NCBI RefSeq assembly: GCF_029893365.1
Contig: NZ_JARXUZ010000001.1
Location: 558,001-622,000, forward strand
Reading direction: 5' to 3'
Length of the DNA stretch: 64,000 nt
DNA from: Cryobacterium sp. CG_9.6
Lineage (GTDB): Bacteria > Actinomycetota > Actinomycetes > Actinomycetales > Microbacteriaceae
Shown: positions 26,680 to 34,469 of the stretch, piece after piece
How positions within the stretch are numbered: the stretch's first letter is position 1
Layout of the letters: every line of letters starts with the position of its first letter
Translations under genes and position numbers: made by a program
Notes under the pieces: model-generated
Database searches by the model: none
What the model was told of the DNA's origin: nothing
What the model saw: only the letters and a program-made list of their open reading frames with translations

Positions 26680-27826
26680 TGCGGGTTCGACTCACCCGCC
26701 GCCGATCACGGCTGCGCCGTCCGGCGGGCCCGGTGTGGTGCTGACGGGAGCGCACGGGTTTCTCGGCTGGCACACCCGCGTGGCGCTGCGGGAGGCGGGG
26801 GTGCTCACCCGTGTCCTCCCGCTGGGAGCGCCATTCGATGTGGCTCGTGCGGCGGAAACGCTCAGCGGCGCGGACCGTATCGTCCATCTGGCCGGGGTGA
26901 ACCGGGGAACCGACGGAGACATTGCCGAGGGCAATGTGCTTCTGGCCCGTCAGGTCTCGGACGCGCTGAGCCGGTGCGAACACCCGCCACCGCTGGTTGT
27001 GTTCGCAAATTCCGTGCAGAGCGGCAACGGGAGCGTTTACGGCGAGGCGAAGGCCCGCGCTGCGGAGGCGCTGACCGTTGCCGCCGACAACGTCGGTGCC
27101 CGGTTCGAGAATGTGCGCCTCCCCAATCTCTTCGGTGAGCACGGTCGCGCTCACTACAACTCGGTGACGGCCACGTTCTGCCACCAACTTGCGCACGGTG
27201 GCGAGCCGGTCGTGCACCACGACCGTGAGCTTGTTCTGCTGCATGCCCAGAACGCTGCTGAGCTCCTCATCGGAAACCTCAGCGCGGCGGCCGCGAGTGC
27301 GCGTGAGGTGGTGAGCTCGGTGGGTGCCCTGCTCGACGAGCTGCGCGGGATGGCCGCGGCGTATCGCGGCGGCGAGATTCCCGACATCCGTTTGCCGTTT
27401 CAGCGTGATTTGTTCAACACCTATCGGTCCTCTGCGTTCGGGCCCGAGGCACCGTTCGTGTTGGACCGACGAACGGATGCCCGTGGTTCATTCGTCGAGG
27501 TCGTGCGCACCCACGGGGGTAGCGGCCAGCATTCGTTCTCCACAACGGTGCCGGGCGCGAGCCGTGGCGACCACTACCACCGACGCAAGGTGGAACGCTT
27601 CACAGTGCTCTCGGGTACGGCCACCATTTCGCTGCGACGACTCTTCTTCGACCAGGTGCTCGAGTTTGCGGTGTCGGGTGAAAACCCCATGAGCATTGAC
27701 ATGCCCACCATGTGGGCTCATAAGATCACCAATACCGGGCAGGACGTGCTGTTCACGTCGTTCTGGGCGAACGAACCCTTTAACGCGCAGCAACCAGACA
27801 CCAGTGCGGAGGCAGTGCAGTCATGA
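26663..27826 (+). CDS. Two-domain reductase/cupin, CapF-like, for UDP-L-FucNAc synthesis
   Basis: A 387-residue enzyme starting at GTG 26663. The N-terminal half is a reduced Rossmann domain (VVLTGAHGFLGWHT). The C-terminal half (about residues 255-380) is a cupin with SRGDHYHRRKVERFTVLSG, whose histidines bind metal in S. aureus CapF. CapF epimerises and then reduces the 4-keto sugar made by CapE to UDP-N-acetyl-L-talosamine. Length and domain order agree with the family. Translationally coupled on both sides. Confidence 0.9.
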   Translation: MNTVSDAGSTHPPPITAAPSGGPGVVLTGAHGFLGWHTRVALREAGVLTRVLPLGAPFDVARAAETLSGADRIVHLAGVNRGTDGDIAEGNVLLARQVSDALSRCEHPPPLVVFANSVQSGNGSVYGEAKARAAEALTVAADNVGARFENVRLPNLFGEHGRAHYNSVTATFCHQLAHGGEPVVHHDRELVLLHAQNAAELLIGNLSAAAASAREVVSSVGALLDELRGMAAAYRGGEIPDIRLPFQRDLFNTYRSSAFGPEAPFVLDRRTDARGSFVEVVRTHGGSGQHSFSTTVPGASRGDHYHRRKVERFTVLSGTATISLRRLFFDQVLEFAVSGENPMSIDMPTMWAHKITNTGQDVLFTSFWANEPFNAQQPDTSAEAVQS

Positions 27827-28953
27827 CCGATGTTCCCCTGCTCAAAATCATGACCATTGTCGGGACTCGGCCCGAAATCATTCGTTTGTCGGCAACGATT
27901 AAGCGCCTTGATGCCCACACGAACCATGTGCTCGTGCACACCGGTCAGAATTACGACTACGAGCTCAATGAGGTGTTCTTTGCCGATCTGGGTCTGCGAC
28001 GGCCCGACCATTTTTTGCAGGCCGACACCCGCTCCCTCGGGGCGGTGCTCGGCTCCATTCTGGTGAAGACCGAAGCGATTCTGCTCGAGGAGAAGCCCGA
28101 TGCCGTACTCGTGCTTGGCGATACGAACAGCTGCATCTCGGCGTTGATGGCCAAGCGGCTCAAGATCCCCGTCTTTCATATGGAGGCTGGAAACCGCTGC
28201 TTTGATGAGAACGTACCGGAGGAAACCAACCGCCGGCTCGTGGACCACATTGCCGATTACAACCTGGTGTACACGGAGCACGCTCGACGAAATTTGTTGG
28301 CTGAGGGGCTGCATCCGTCTCGAATTCTGCTCACCGGGTCACCGATGCGTGAGGTGCTCGCGGGTAACGCGGCCCAGATCGCCGAGAGCGATGTGCTCAC
28401 TCGGCTCGGCCTCACGGCTGGCCGGTATTTTGTGGTGAGCCTGCACCGGGAAGAGACCGTGGACGACGCGGTGCGTCTGAGCTCGGTGCTTCAGGCACTG
28501 ACCCAGTTGGCGGCAGAGCACCGGATGCCGGTGCTCGTGTCCACCCATCCGCGCACGCGGGACCGGCTACCCGGCCACACCACCGACGCCCTCACCCTGC
28601 ACCCACCTTTCGGGTTCAACGACTATGTGAAACTGCAGCAGTCAGCGCGGCTGGTGCTGTCGGACAGCGGGACGATCAGTGAGGAGTCTCTCATTCTTGG
28701 GTTTCCCGCCGTCACACTGCGCGACGCGATTGAACGGCCGGAGGCGCTCGATGCGGGCGGAATGCTCACACTGGGTGTTACACCCGCGGCCATTCTTGAT
28801 GGTGTGCGACTGGCACTCGCTGCGTTTGACGCCGACGGGCCGGCCACACCCCCCTGGGAGTACGACGTGACCGATACGTCTCGCCGGGTGCTCGCCTTCC
28901 TGCGTTCCACGGCGCACAGCCACCACGCACGCAGCGGAATTCGCCGTCCGTAG
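27823..28953 (+). CDS. UDP-N-acetyl-talosamine/GlcNAc 2-epimerase, CapG/WecB-like
   Basis: A 376-residue GT-B-fold epimerase beginning with TIVGTRPEIIRLSATI, the family signature. MEAGNRCFDENVPEETNRR and SDSGTISEE (UDP-binding) are intact. In the CapE-CapF-CapG context the reaction is 2-epimerisation of UDP-N-acetyl-L-talosamine to UDP-N-acetyl-L-fucosamine. GGAGG lies 12 bases before the ATG, which overlaps the previous stop. Last gene of the rightward sugar-nucleotide operon that starts at 21914. Confidence 0.9.
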   Translation: MTDVPLLKIMTIVGTRPEIIRLSATIKRLDAHTNHVLVHTGQNYDYELNEVFFADLGLRRPDHFLQADTRSLGAVLGSILVKTEAILLEEKPDAVLVLGDTNSCISALMAKRLKIPVFHMEAGNRCFDENVPEETNRRLVDHIADYNLVYTEHARRNLLAEGLHPSRILLTGSPMREVLAGNAAQIAESDVLTRLGLTAGRYFVVSLHREETVDDAVRLSSVLQALTQLAAEHRMPVLVSTHPRTRDRLPGHTTDALTLHPPFGFNDYVKLQQSARLVLSDSGTISEESLILGFPAVTLRDAIERPEALDAGGMLTLGVTPAAILDGVRLALAAFDADGPATPPWEYDVTDTSRRVLAFLRSTAHSHHARSGIRRP

Positions 28954-29023
28954 TTTGCGCACCGCTCGCGCCGCACGAACGAGACGATGCGTACCCGAAG
29001 ACACCGTTCGTGCCGGTGCGGGG

Positions 29024-30880
29024 TCAGTCGGTCATCATGCTTCTGCGTATGTCGTCCAGGTTCAGCATCATCGACTGCTGATCCACAACAACGCCCGTTC
29101 GTCGCACCACCTGGAGCAGCGTGTGGGCGAGGATCTTGAGGTCGAGGATCGGTGAGAAGTGAGAAACGTACCAAGCATCACGGCGCAGTCGGTCGTCCCA
29201 CGAAGCGGTATTCCTGCCGTGGATCTGTGCCAGTCCCGTGATTCCTGGCCGCATATCGAGCCTTGTGCGCTCGTCGGGAGTGAAAAACTCGGTGTAGCGC
29301 ATCAGGAGTGGACGAGGCCCGACGAGGGACATGTCACCCCGCAGCACGTTCCAGAGCTCGGGGAGTTCGTCGAGACTGGTTGCCCGCAGGAGTGAGCCGA
29401 AGCGGGTCAGGCGGTCGGCATCGGGCAAGAGTTCGCCGTTGACTCCTCGAGCGTTCGTCATGGTGCGGAACTTGAAAATCTGAAAGGGAACACCGTCCCG
29501 GCCGGGACGGGTCTGCGTGAAGATTACGGGGGAACCGAGATGACGGCGAACGAGCAGAGCGAGTGCGCCCAGGGGAATACTGAGAACTCCGAGACCCACC
29601 AGCGATGCGATCACGTCTCCGGCACGCTTGAGAAGAAGACGGTGCGACTTCTCCCGACGTGCACGGAGCCGAACGGTGACAAAGCGGGCACTTCCCGAAG
29701 AAACAGCCAGGTGCTCACGGTAGTACGCGTGCCCGGCCCGGCCCATGGCATCCCGTTCCTCCTGCCCGAGGTGGTGGAGCGTTCGAACCGCGTCGGCGAG
29801 GGCCGCCGGGTTACCGGGATCGCAGGTGACGCCCGCCCCAGACTCCTCAATGATTCGTGCGGCGTCGCCCCGCACTGCCATCACGATCGGGCGACCGGCC
29901 AATAGGTAGGCCTGTGTCTTCGACGGGACAGTGATCGCGAAGAGTGGATCATCTCGAAGGTGCACGAGGAGGGCGTCGGACAGCGCAAGGATTTCACCGA
30001 TTTCTGCGACGGGTCGACGGTCCATGAATGTGACGTTCACTAAGCCACGTTCAGTGGCGTGCCGTCGCAGGGACGCCAGCTCCAAACCGCCACCCACCAG
30101 CAGAAATCTGATGCCGTTCTCGGTGCGGAGCAATTCGGCCGCCCGCAGCACCGTCTCAAGGTCTTGAGCGGGGCCCATATTTCCGGCAAACGTCACGGTG
30201 AACATGCCAGCGAACCCCAGCTCGGCAGCGCGGGACGCCGACGGCGATTCCAGGGAGATGTTTTCTTCGTCGGCCCAGTTAGGGATCACCTCAATGCGAG
30301 ACGCTGGAACAGCCCGCTCCACAAGGGTGTCCTTGAATCCCCGGGACTGAACGACGATCCTGGTACTCGCCGAATAGATTCTCTTCAGCAGATGACCCAC
30401 GAGGGTGAGCGCGCGGGGACTGTTCACCATGCCCGTTGCCTTCAGGGATTCCGGCCACATATCTTGAACGTCGTACACGAAGGGGACGCCGCGCAGGAGT
30501 TTCAGCACCATGGCGGGCACACCCACCGTGGCTGGTGGGTGGTACACGTAAGCCACATCGGGGCGCCGCACACAGAGAACACCGATACTTGCTGAAACCG
30601 CGAAGGAGAGGTAGTTCAGCGCACGACGAGGACCGGATGCATCATGGCTCGGAAAAAGTGCGACCCGCAGCACCTGTATTCCGTCGAGGATTTCCCGGGT
30701 GAAGGGGCGGATCCGGTACCCGGGATACACCTGTCCGCCCGGGTAGTTGGGGAATCCCGTGAGCACCCGCACGTCGAGTCCGCGCTTGCGGAGCTCCTGG
30801 GCAAAGAGAAGCCCCTTGAACGCCGGTTCGGGGTCAAACCATTGGGTGATGAGCAGCACCCGAAGCGGTCGGTCTCTCAT
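29024..30880 (-). CDS. Fusion of a WbuB/CapL-like glycosyltransferase with a monotopic phosphoglycosyl transferase
   Basis: About 618 residues from ATG 30880; the frame stays open to another ATG at 30970 and neither has a clear ribosome site. The N-terminal 400 residues are a GT4-type transferase with LLITQWFDPEP, FVYDVQDMWPES and a nucleotide-binding EN-rich C-lobe. The last 200 residues are a bacterial sugar transferase: a re-entrant membrane helix, VIFTQTRPGRDG, FKFRTMTNA, the catalytic pair in TSLDELPELWNVL and LVGPRPLLMRY. In related capsule systems the two activities are separate proteins (CapL and CapM in S. aureus). Here one chain could load the first sugar phosphate on undecaprenyl phosphate and add L-FucNAc. 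Confidence 0.9.
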   Translation of the reverse strand: MRDRPLRVLLITQWFDPEPAFKGLLFAQELRKRGLDVRVLTGFPNYPGGQVYPGYRIRPFTREILDGIQVLRVALFPSHDASGPRRALNYLSFAVSASIGVLCVRRPDVAYVYHPPATVGVPAMVLKLLRGVPFVYDVQDMWPESLKATGMVNSPRALTLVGHLLKRIYSASTRIVVQSRGFKDTLVERAVPASRIEVIPNWADEENISLESPSASRAAELGFAGMFTVTFAGNMGPAQDLETVLRAAELLRTENGIRFLLVGGGLELASLRRHATERGLVNVTFMDRRPVAEIGEILALSDALLVHLRDDPLFAITVPSKTQAYLLAGRPIVMAVRGDAARIIEESGAGVTCDPGNPAALADAVRTLHHLGQEERDAMGRAGHAYYREHLAVSSGSARFVTVRLRARREKSHRLLLKRAGDVIASLVGLGVLSIPLGALALLVRRHLGSPVIFTQTRPGRDGVPFQIFKFRTMTNARGVNGELLPDADRLTRFGSLLRATSLDELPELWNVLRGDMSLVGPRPLLMRYTEFFTPDERTRLDMRPGITGLAQIHGRNTASWDDRLRRDAWYVSHFSPILDLKILAHTLLQVVRRTGVVVDQQSMMLNLDDIRRSMMTD

Positions 30881-30970
30881 GCCTGCACCGCGTGGCGACG
30901 CTGCGGTATCAGCGAGCCCGGAGCCGACTTTACGTTCAAAAGACGCGGAGGACGCGGAAATATCCTGCAT

Positions 30971-31410
30971 CGCCCGGCGAGTTCACCACTCAAGTGCAGG
31001 GTGGAACGCGCATCGGTTCTGTGGTGCGCTGCGTTGGCCGTAGTTTTTGTGACGCCCGCTACCCATCTCGTGACGGTACCCGGAGCGACTCGAAGAATAA
31101 TCATGGCCGAGGTGCAATAAAGCGCAGTCACCGACGGAAGACGGGCGGCAACCATCAGTGCCATGCGAGTTTTGCTGCACGCTACCGCCAGCACAAAGGG
31201 CACGGTACAAGCTTCGACGACCATGATCATCAGCAGCGAACTCGGCCGCGCACGTATGTTGGTCACAACGGATGCACTCCGTCCACTCTGCGTTACCTTC
31301 AGCTGGCGCGGAAAGCTTTTCAGCACCATACGTCTGCTCCGCGATTTTCGAAAGTGCTGGGTTGTAATCCCTCGCTCTGTTTCGCCACTTTGTGACCGCA
31401 GCGCAGTAGT
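30971..31410. other. Non-coding or decayed gap between divergent glycosyltransferase genes
   Basis: About 440 bases without a convincing gene and with lower G+C than its surroundings. Open frames exist on both strands (for example minus 30877-31629), but their composition is unlike the neighbouring proteins. One minus-strand stretch near 31060-31260 is hydrophobic and might be a membrane-protein remnant. It must contain the promoters for both flanking divergent genes; no clear -35/-10 pair could be chosen. Confidence 0.45.
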
Positions 31411-31419
31411 GTGCCGGTG

Positions 31420-32805
31420 ATGAACAGGCAGAGAATCGTGCAGCATTCCTTCGGGTCGATTGGGTCCGGCGGCCCCATCGGTGCGCTCGCCCGGGTTATG
31501 AACTCTCAGATCACCGGCGAATTCGAGTTTCGTCACGTTGCCCAACCAGCTGCTGCCGGAGGGGTGAACCTCAGGCTGGTGCGCCGCATGGCACGGCAGA
31601 TGCGTGATTTTCATCCGCATCTCGCCCACATCAGAGGGCTAGGGAATGAGGGTTTCCACGGTGTTCTCGCGGCGAGGCTCGCCGGAGTGCCACGGATTCT
31701 GGTGTCGGTGCATGGCTCCGTTCGTGACCTCGTGCACGGCCGCGGCAGCACGCGGCGGGCTCTCGTCGGATGGGTTCTCGAACCGCTGACCCTGCGCCTC
31801 GCCACCCACGTGGTGACGGTCTGTGAAGACGCACTCGACAAACCCGTGCTGGCTCCCGTCTGGCGCAAAGTCGTGGGTGTGGTGCCCAATGGGGTGGAGG
31901 TGGTGCGCTCATCTACGGCGGACCAACGACGGCGGGTCCGCCGTGAACTCAACATTCAGCCCCACGATGTGGCACTCATCTGTGTCGGGCGGTTGGTGCT
32001 CGACAAGGGACAGGTCGACCTTCTCGCGGCACTGGACGGGTTGACACCCCTGCCCGGTGCAATCGTGCATGTGCTGCTGGTGGGAGATGGCCCCGACCGG
32101 GCTCCTATTGCGCGCGCAGCGGCATCCGTCTCATCGTCGAATCGGGTGCACCTGCTCGGCCAGCGTGATGACGTGCCGGCCCTGCTCGCCGCGGCAGATG
32201 TGGCCGTATTTCCCACCCTGCACGAGAATCTGTCGAATGCGCTCCTCGAGGCCATGGCGGCCGCCCTCCCCATCGTGGCCACGCGGGTGGGTGGAAACAC
32301 CGAGGTCCTCCGAAATGGCGGCGGGGTGCTCGTGCCGCCCGGTGATCCGTTCGCGCTCGCCGCGGCCCTGCAGACACTCATTGTCGACGCCGAGCTGCGC
32401 ACTGTCGTCGGTCAAGCAGCGCGCGCCACGGTCGAGAACGGCTACACGACCGGTCATATGGTGGCACGGCTCGCGCAGGTGTACCGAGCCATTCTCGCCG
32501 CGGACCGGCGGGGCTCGGTGGCCCGGGGCCCCGAGCCCGAGCCGCGGGTTCTTCTCCTGGGCTTCACCATCAACGACAAGGTCCTAAGCGCAATCGCCGC
32601 GATCAGCCCGGCACCCCCATTCAAACCCACAACTTCGCCTGGAACCTCGTGGGAGCGCTGCAATCGGCCGGCTCCACGGTGTCGCTCCTGTCGGTTCTGC
32701 CGGTACCCGACTACCCCGAATACCCCCGGGTTCTCGTGCGTTCCGCACGTATTCACGACCCGCGCATCGGCTCGCATGGCCGCAGCCTCGGCTTCATCAA
32801 CCTGA
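31420..32805 (+). CDS. GT4-type glycosyltransferase; reading frame breaks near its C-terminus
   Basis: The open frame codes for about 461 residues. The first roughly 365 are a normal GT-B glycosyltransferase with SFGSIGSGGPIGAL, VSVHGSVRD, ICVGRLVLDKGQ and FPTLHENLSNALLEAMAAALPIVATRVGG. After VYRAILAADRRG the same frame continues into RVLLLGFTINDKV, which looks like the first strand of a second glycosyltransferase. The protein then turns into Pro/Arg/Ser-rich nonsense from about base 32600 to the stop. The proper continuation is found in the next frame. The transferase domain itself looks complete and functional. GTG 31411 is an alternative start. Confidence 0.8.
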   Translation: MNRQRIVQHSFGSIGSGGPIGALARVMNSQITGEFEFRHVAQPAAAGGVNLRLVRRMARQMRDFHPHLAHIRGLGNEGFHGVLAARLAGVPRILVSVHGSVRDLVHGRGSTRRALVGWVLEPLTLRLATHVVTVCEDALDKPVLAPVWRKVVGVVPNGVEVVRSSTADQRRRVRRELNIQPHDVALICVGRLVLDKGQVDLLAALDGLTPLPGAIVHVLLVGDGPDRAPIARAAASVSSSNRVHLLGQRDDVPALLAAADVAVFPTLHENLSNALLEAMAAALPIVATRVGGNTEVLRNGGGVLVPPGDPFALAAALQTLIVDAELRTVVGQAARATVENGYTTGHMVARLAQVYRAILAADRRGSVARGPEPEPRVLLLGFTINDKVLSAIAAISPAPPFKPTTSPGTSWERCNRPAPRCRSCRFCRYPTTPNTPGFSCVPHVFTTRASARMAAASASST

Positions 32806-33782
32806 TCGTGCTCAAACACCTCACCCGCTTTTCCTCGTGCTTCGTGCGGGGTACCCGGTTCGTGCGCCGTGAGGCCCCACAGGTTGTCATCGTGCACGGT
32901 ATCCACACGCCGTTTCTCCTCTACGCTCTCCTGTTGCGCCGCACACTGCCGGTCCGGATCTGCCTGGTGTTGACCGACCCACCCGGCATAATTCGCCACG
33001 TGGATGGCCCCCTCGCTCGGCGGCTGAAAGGTCTTGATCGCCGCCTCCTCCGTCGCCTCACCCGCGGATTCGACGGCGTGATTGCGCTGACGCCGGCGCT
33101 CGCCGCCGACTTCGCCCCCCGTGTGCCGCGCCTTATTCTGGAGGGTTTCGTTAACCCTCACCTCGCAACCACGGCTGCCGCACACCGGAACCCCGACGAG
33201 ATCCATGTGGCCTACGCCGGCGGAATCAGCACCGAGTACGGCGTGCGCAACCTTGTCGAGGCATTTCGCACTCTGCCTGACCGCCGGTTACGACTCGATC
33301 TGTATGGCCGTGGAACCCTCGACGGCTGGGTGGTGGGGCAGTGTGAAGCGGATGCTCGCATCACCCACCACGGAATCCTCCCGCACGACGCCCTGATGCC
33401 CCACCTGCGCGCCGCCCAGGTTCTGGTGAACCCCCGCCCGGCCGACCAGCTCTTCGTCAAGTATTCGTTTCCCTCGAAGCTTCTCGAATACCTGGCCCTC
33501 GGTGTGCCCGTGGTCTCCACCCGCCTCGCGGGGATCCCCGACGACGATCTCGTATTCCTTCAGCTCACCGTCGACGACTCGGTGTCGGCGCTGGCGCAGG
33601 CGCTGAGCCTTATGTTGAGTGATCTCGAGGCGGCCGAGAGTCGGGCCCGCCGCGCACAGCAGTACGTTGTGGAACACAAATCCCAGGCCGTCGTCGGCGC
33701 GCGCATCGCCGCATTTCTCAGCGCACTGGAAACGAGGTCAGGTGCCACCCAACGTGGCACACGACAGAGAGGAAGACCGTGA
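32649..33782 (+). CDS. Second GT4-type glycosyltransferase, N-terminus displaced by a frame break
   Basis: A 377-residue open frame with SLGFINLIVLKHL, a DPPGIIRHVDG segment, VAYAGGISTEYGVRNLVEA and FVKYSFPSKLLEYLALGVPVV, a complete GT-B C-lobe. No ribosome site precedes GTG 32649. In the same frame upstream the sequence reads PGTPIQTHNFAWNLVGAL, a typical early segment of such enzymes. The strand before that (RVLLLGFTINDKV) is in the frame of the previous gene. A single missing base between about 32581 and 32605 would explain this and would join both domains into one protein of about 790 residues. Confidence 0.78.
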   Translation: MGALQSAGSTVSLLSVLPVPDYPEYPRVLVRSARIHDPRIGSHGRSLGFINLIVLKHLTRFSSCFVRGTRFVRREAPQVVIVHGIHTPFLLYALLLRRTLPVRICLVLTDPPGIIRHVDGPLARRLKGLDRRLLRRLTRGFDGVIALTPALAADFAPRVPRLILEGFVNPHLATTAAAHRNPDEIHVAYAGGISTEYGVRNLVEAFRTLPDRRLRLDLYGRGTLDGWVVGQCEADARITHHGILPHDALMPHLRAAQVLVNPRPADQLFVKYSFPSKLLEYLALGVPVVSTRLAGIPDDDLVFLQLTVDDSVSALAQALSLMLSDLEAAESRARRAQQYVVEHKSQAVVGARIAAFLSALETRSGATQRGTRQRGRP

Positions 33783-34411
33783 GAATTGAGCCTGGGCATC
33801 CGTCTCAACTAGTGGCGGGTGCCGCGCGTGCCCTTGTTGCTGCCGCCACCGCCGGCGCTCGAGCCGCCCGCATTGTTCGGGGACTCGCGGTGGCGCCCCG
33901 GTTCGGGGCGCGGGGCACGAACTTCGTCTTCGACCCGGCGGGAACGTACACCTTTGCGTCGATCTTCGTGGGAAACAATGTGAACCTCGGAGTGCGCCCC
34001 ACTCTCATGGCAACGCGGTCGCAGATTCGCATCGGCAACAATGTGGTTTTTGGCCCCGGCGTCACGGTGCGCGGCGGTAACCATCGGTTTGACGTGGTGG
34101 GAGAGTTCATTGTGAACGTGACCGATGCGATGAAACGTGACAGCGACGATCGCGGTGTGCACATTGAGGATGACGTGTGGGTGGGCGGCGGAGCCACCAT
34201 TCTGCACGGAGTCACGATCGGGCGGGGCAGCGTTATCGGGGCGGCCGCGGTGGTGTCTCGATCCGTGCCGCCTTACAGCGTGGTGGTGGGAAACCCCGGT
34301 GTTGTGGTTCGAGCCCGGTTCTCACGCGCCGAGGCTCTCGCCCACGAGAGCGCCCTCTACGCGGTGGCGGAACGCCTCGATGCTGATGCGCTCAGGCACC
34401 TGCACGACTAG
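33779..34411 (+). CDS. Hexapeptide-repeat O-acetyltransferase
   Basis: A 210-residue protein from GTG 33779, coupled to the glycosyltransferase by a GTGA overlap, with AGAGAGGAAGA before it. The C-terminal two thirds show left-handed beta-helix repeats (IRIGNNVVFGPGVTV, IEDDVWVGGGATILHGVTIG) and the catalytic His in VRGGNHRFD. The family uses acetyl-CoA to acetylate sugars, here most likely a residue of the polysaccharide repeat. The first 45 residues are Ala/Arg-rich and may be an added amphipathic helix. It faces the acyltransferase gene on the other strand. Confidence 0.88.
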   Translation: MRIEPGHPSQLVAGAARALVAAATAGARAARIVRGLAVAPRFGARGTNFVFDPAGTYTFASIFVGNNVNLGVRPTLMATRSQIRIGNNVVFGPGVTVRGGNHRFDVVGEFIVNVTDAMKRDSDDRGVHIEDDVWVGGGATILHGVTIGRGSVIGAAAVVSRSVPPYSVVVGNPGVVVRARFSRAEALAHESALYAVAERLDADALRHLHD

Positions 34412-34469
34412 GAGCCAGAGTTCACGACGCTCCCTCAGGGTGCACGTGAGCGCGCAAAAAGCCGTGCAG

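Noticed and set aside
30877..31629. A 250-residue minus-strand open frame over the gap and the next gene start
   Set aside because: Amino-acid composition is unlike a real protein, it overlaps the start of a convincing glycosyltransferase, and no family motif is visible. Only the idea of a remnant is kept.
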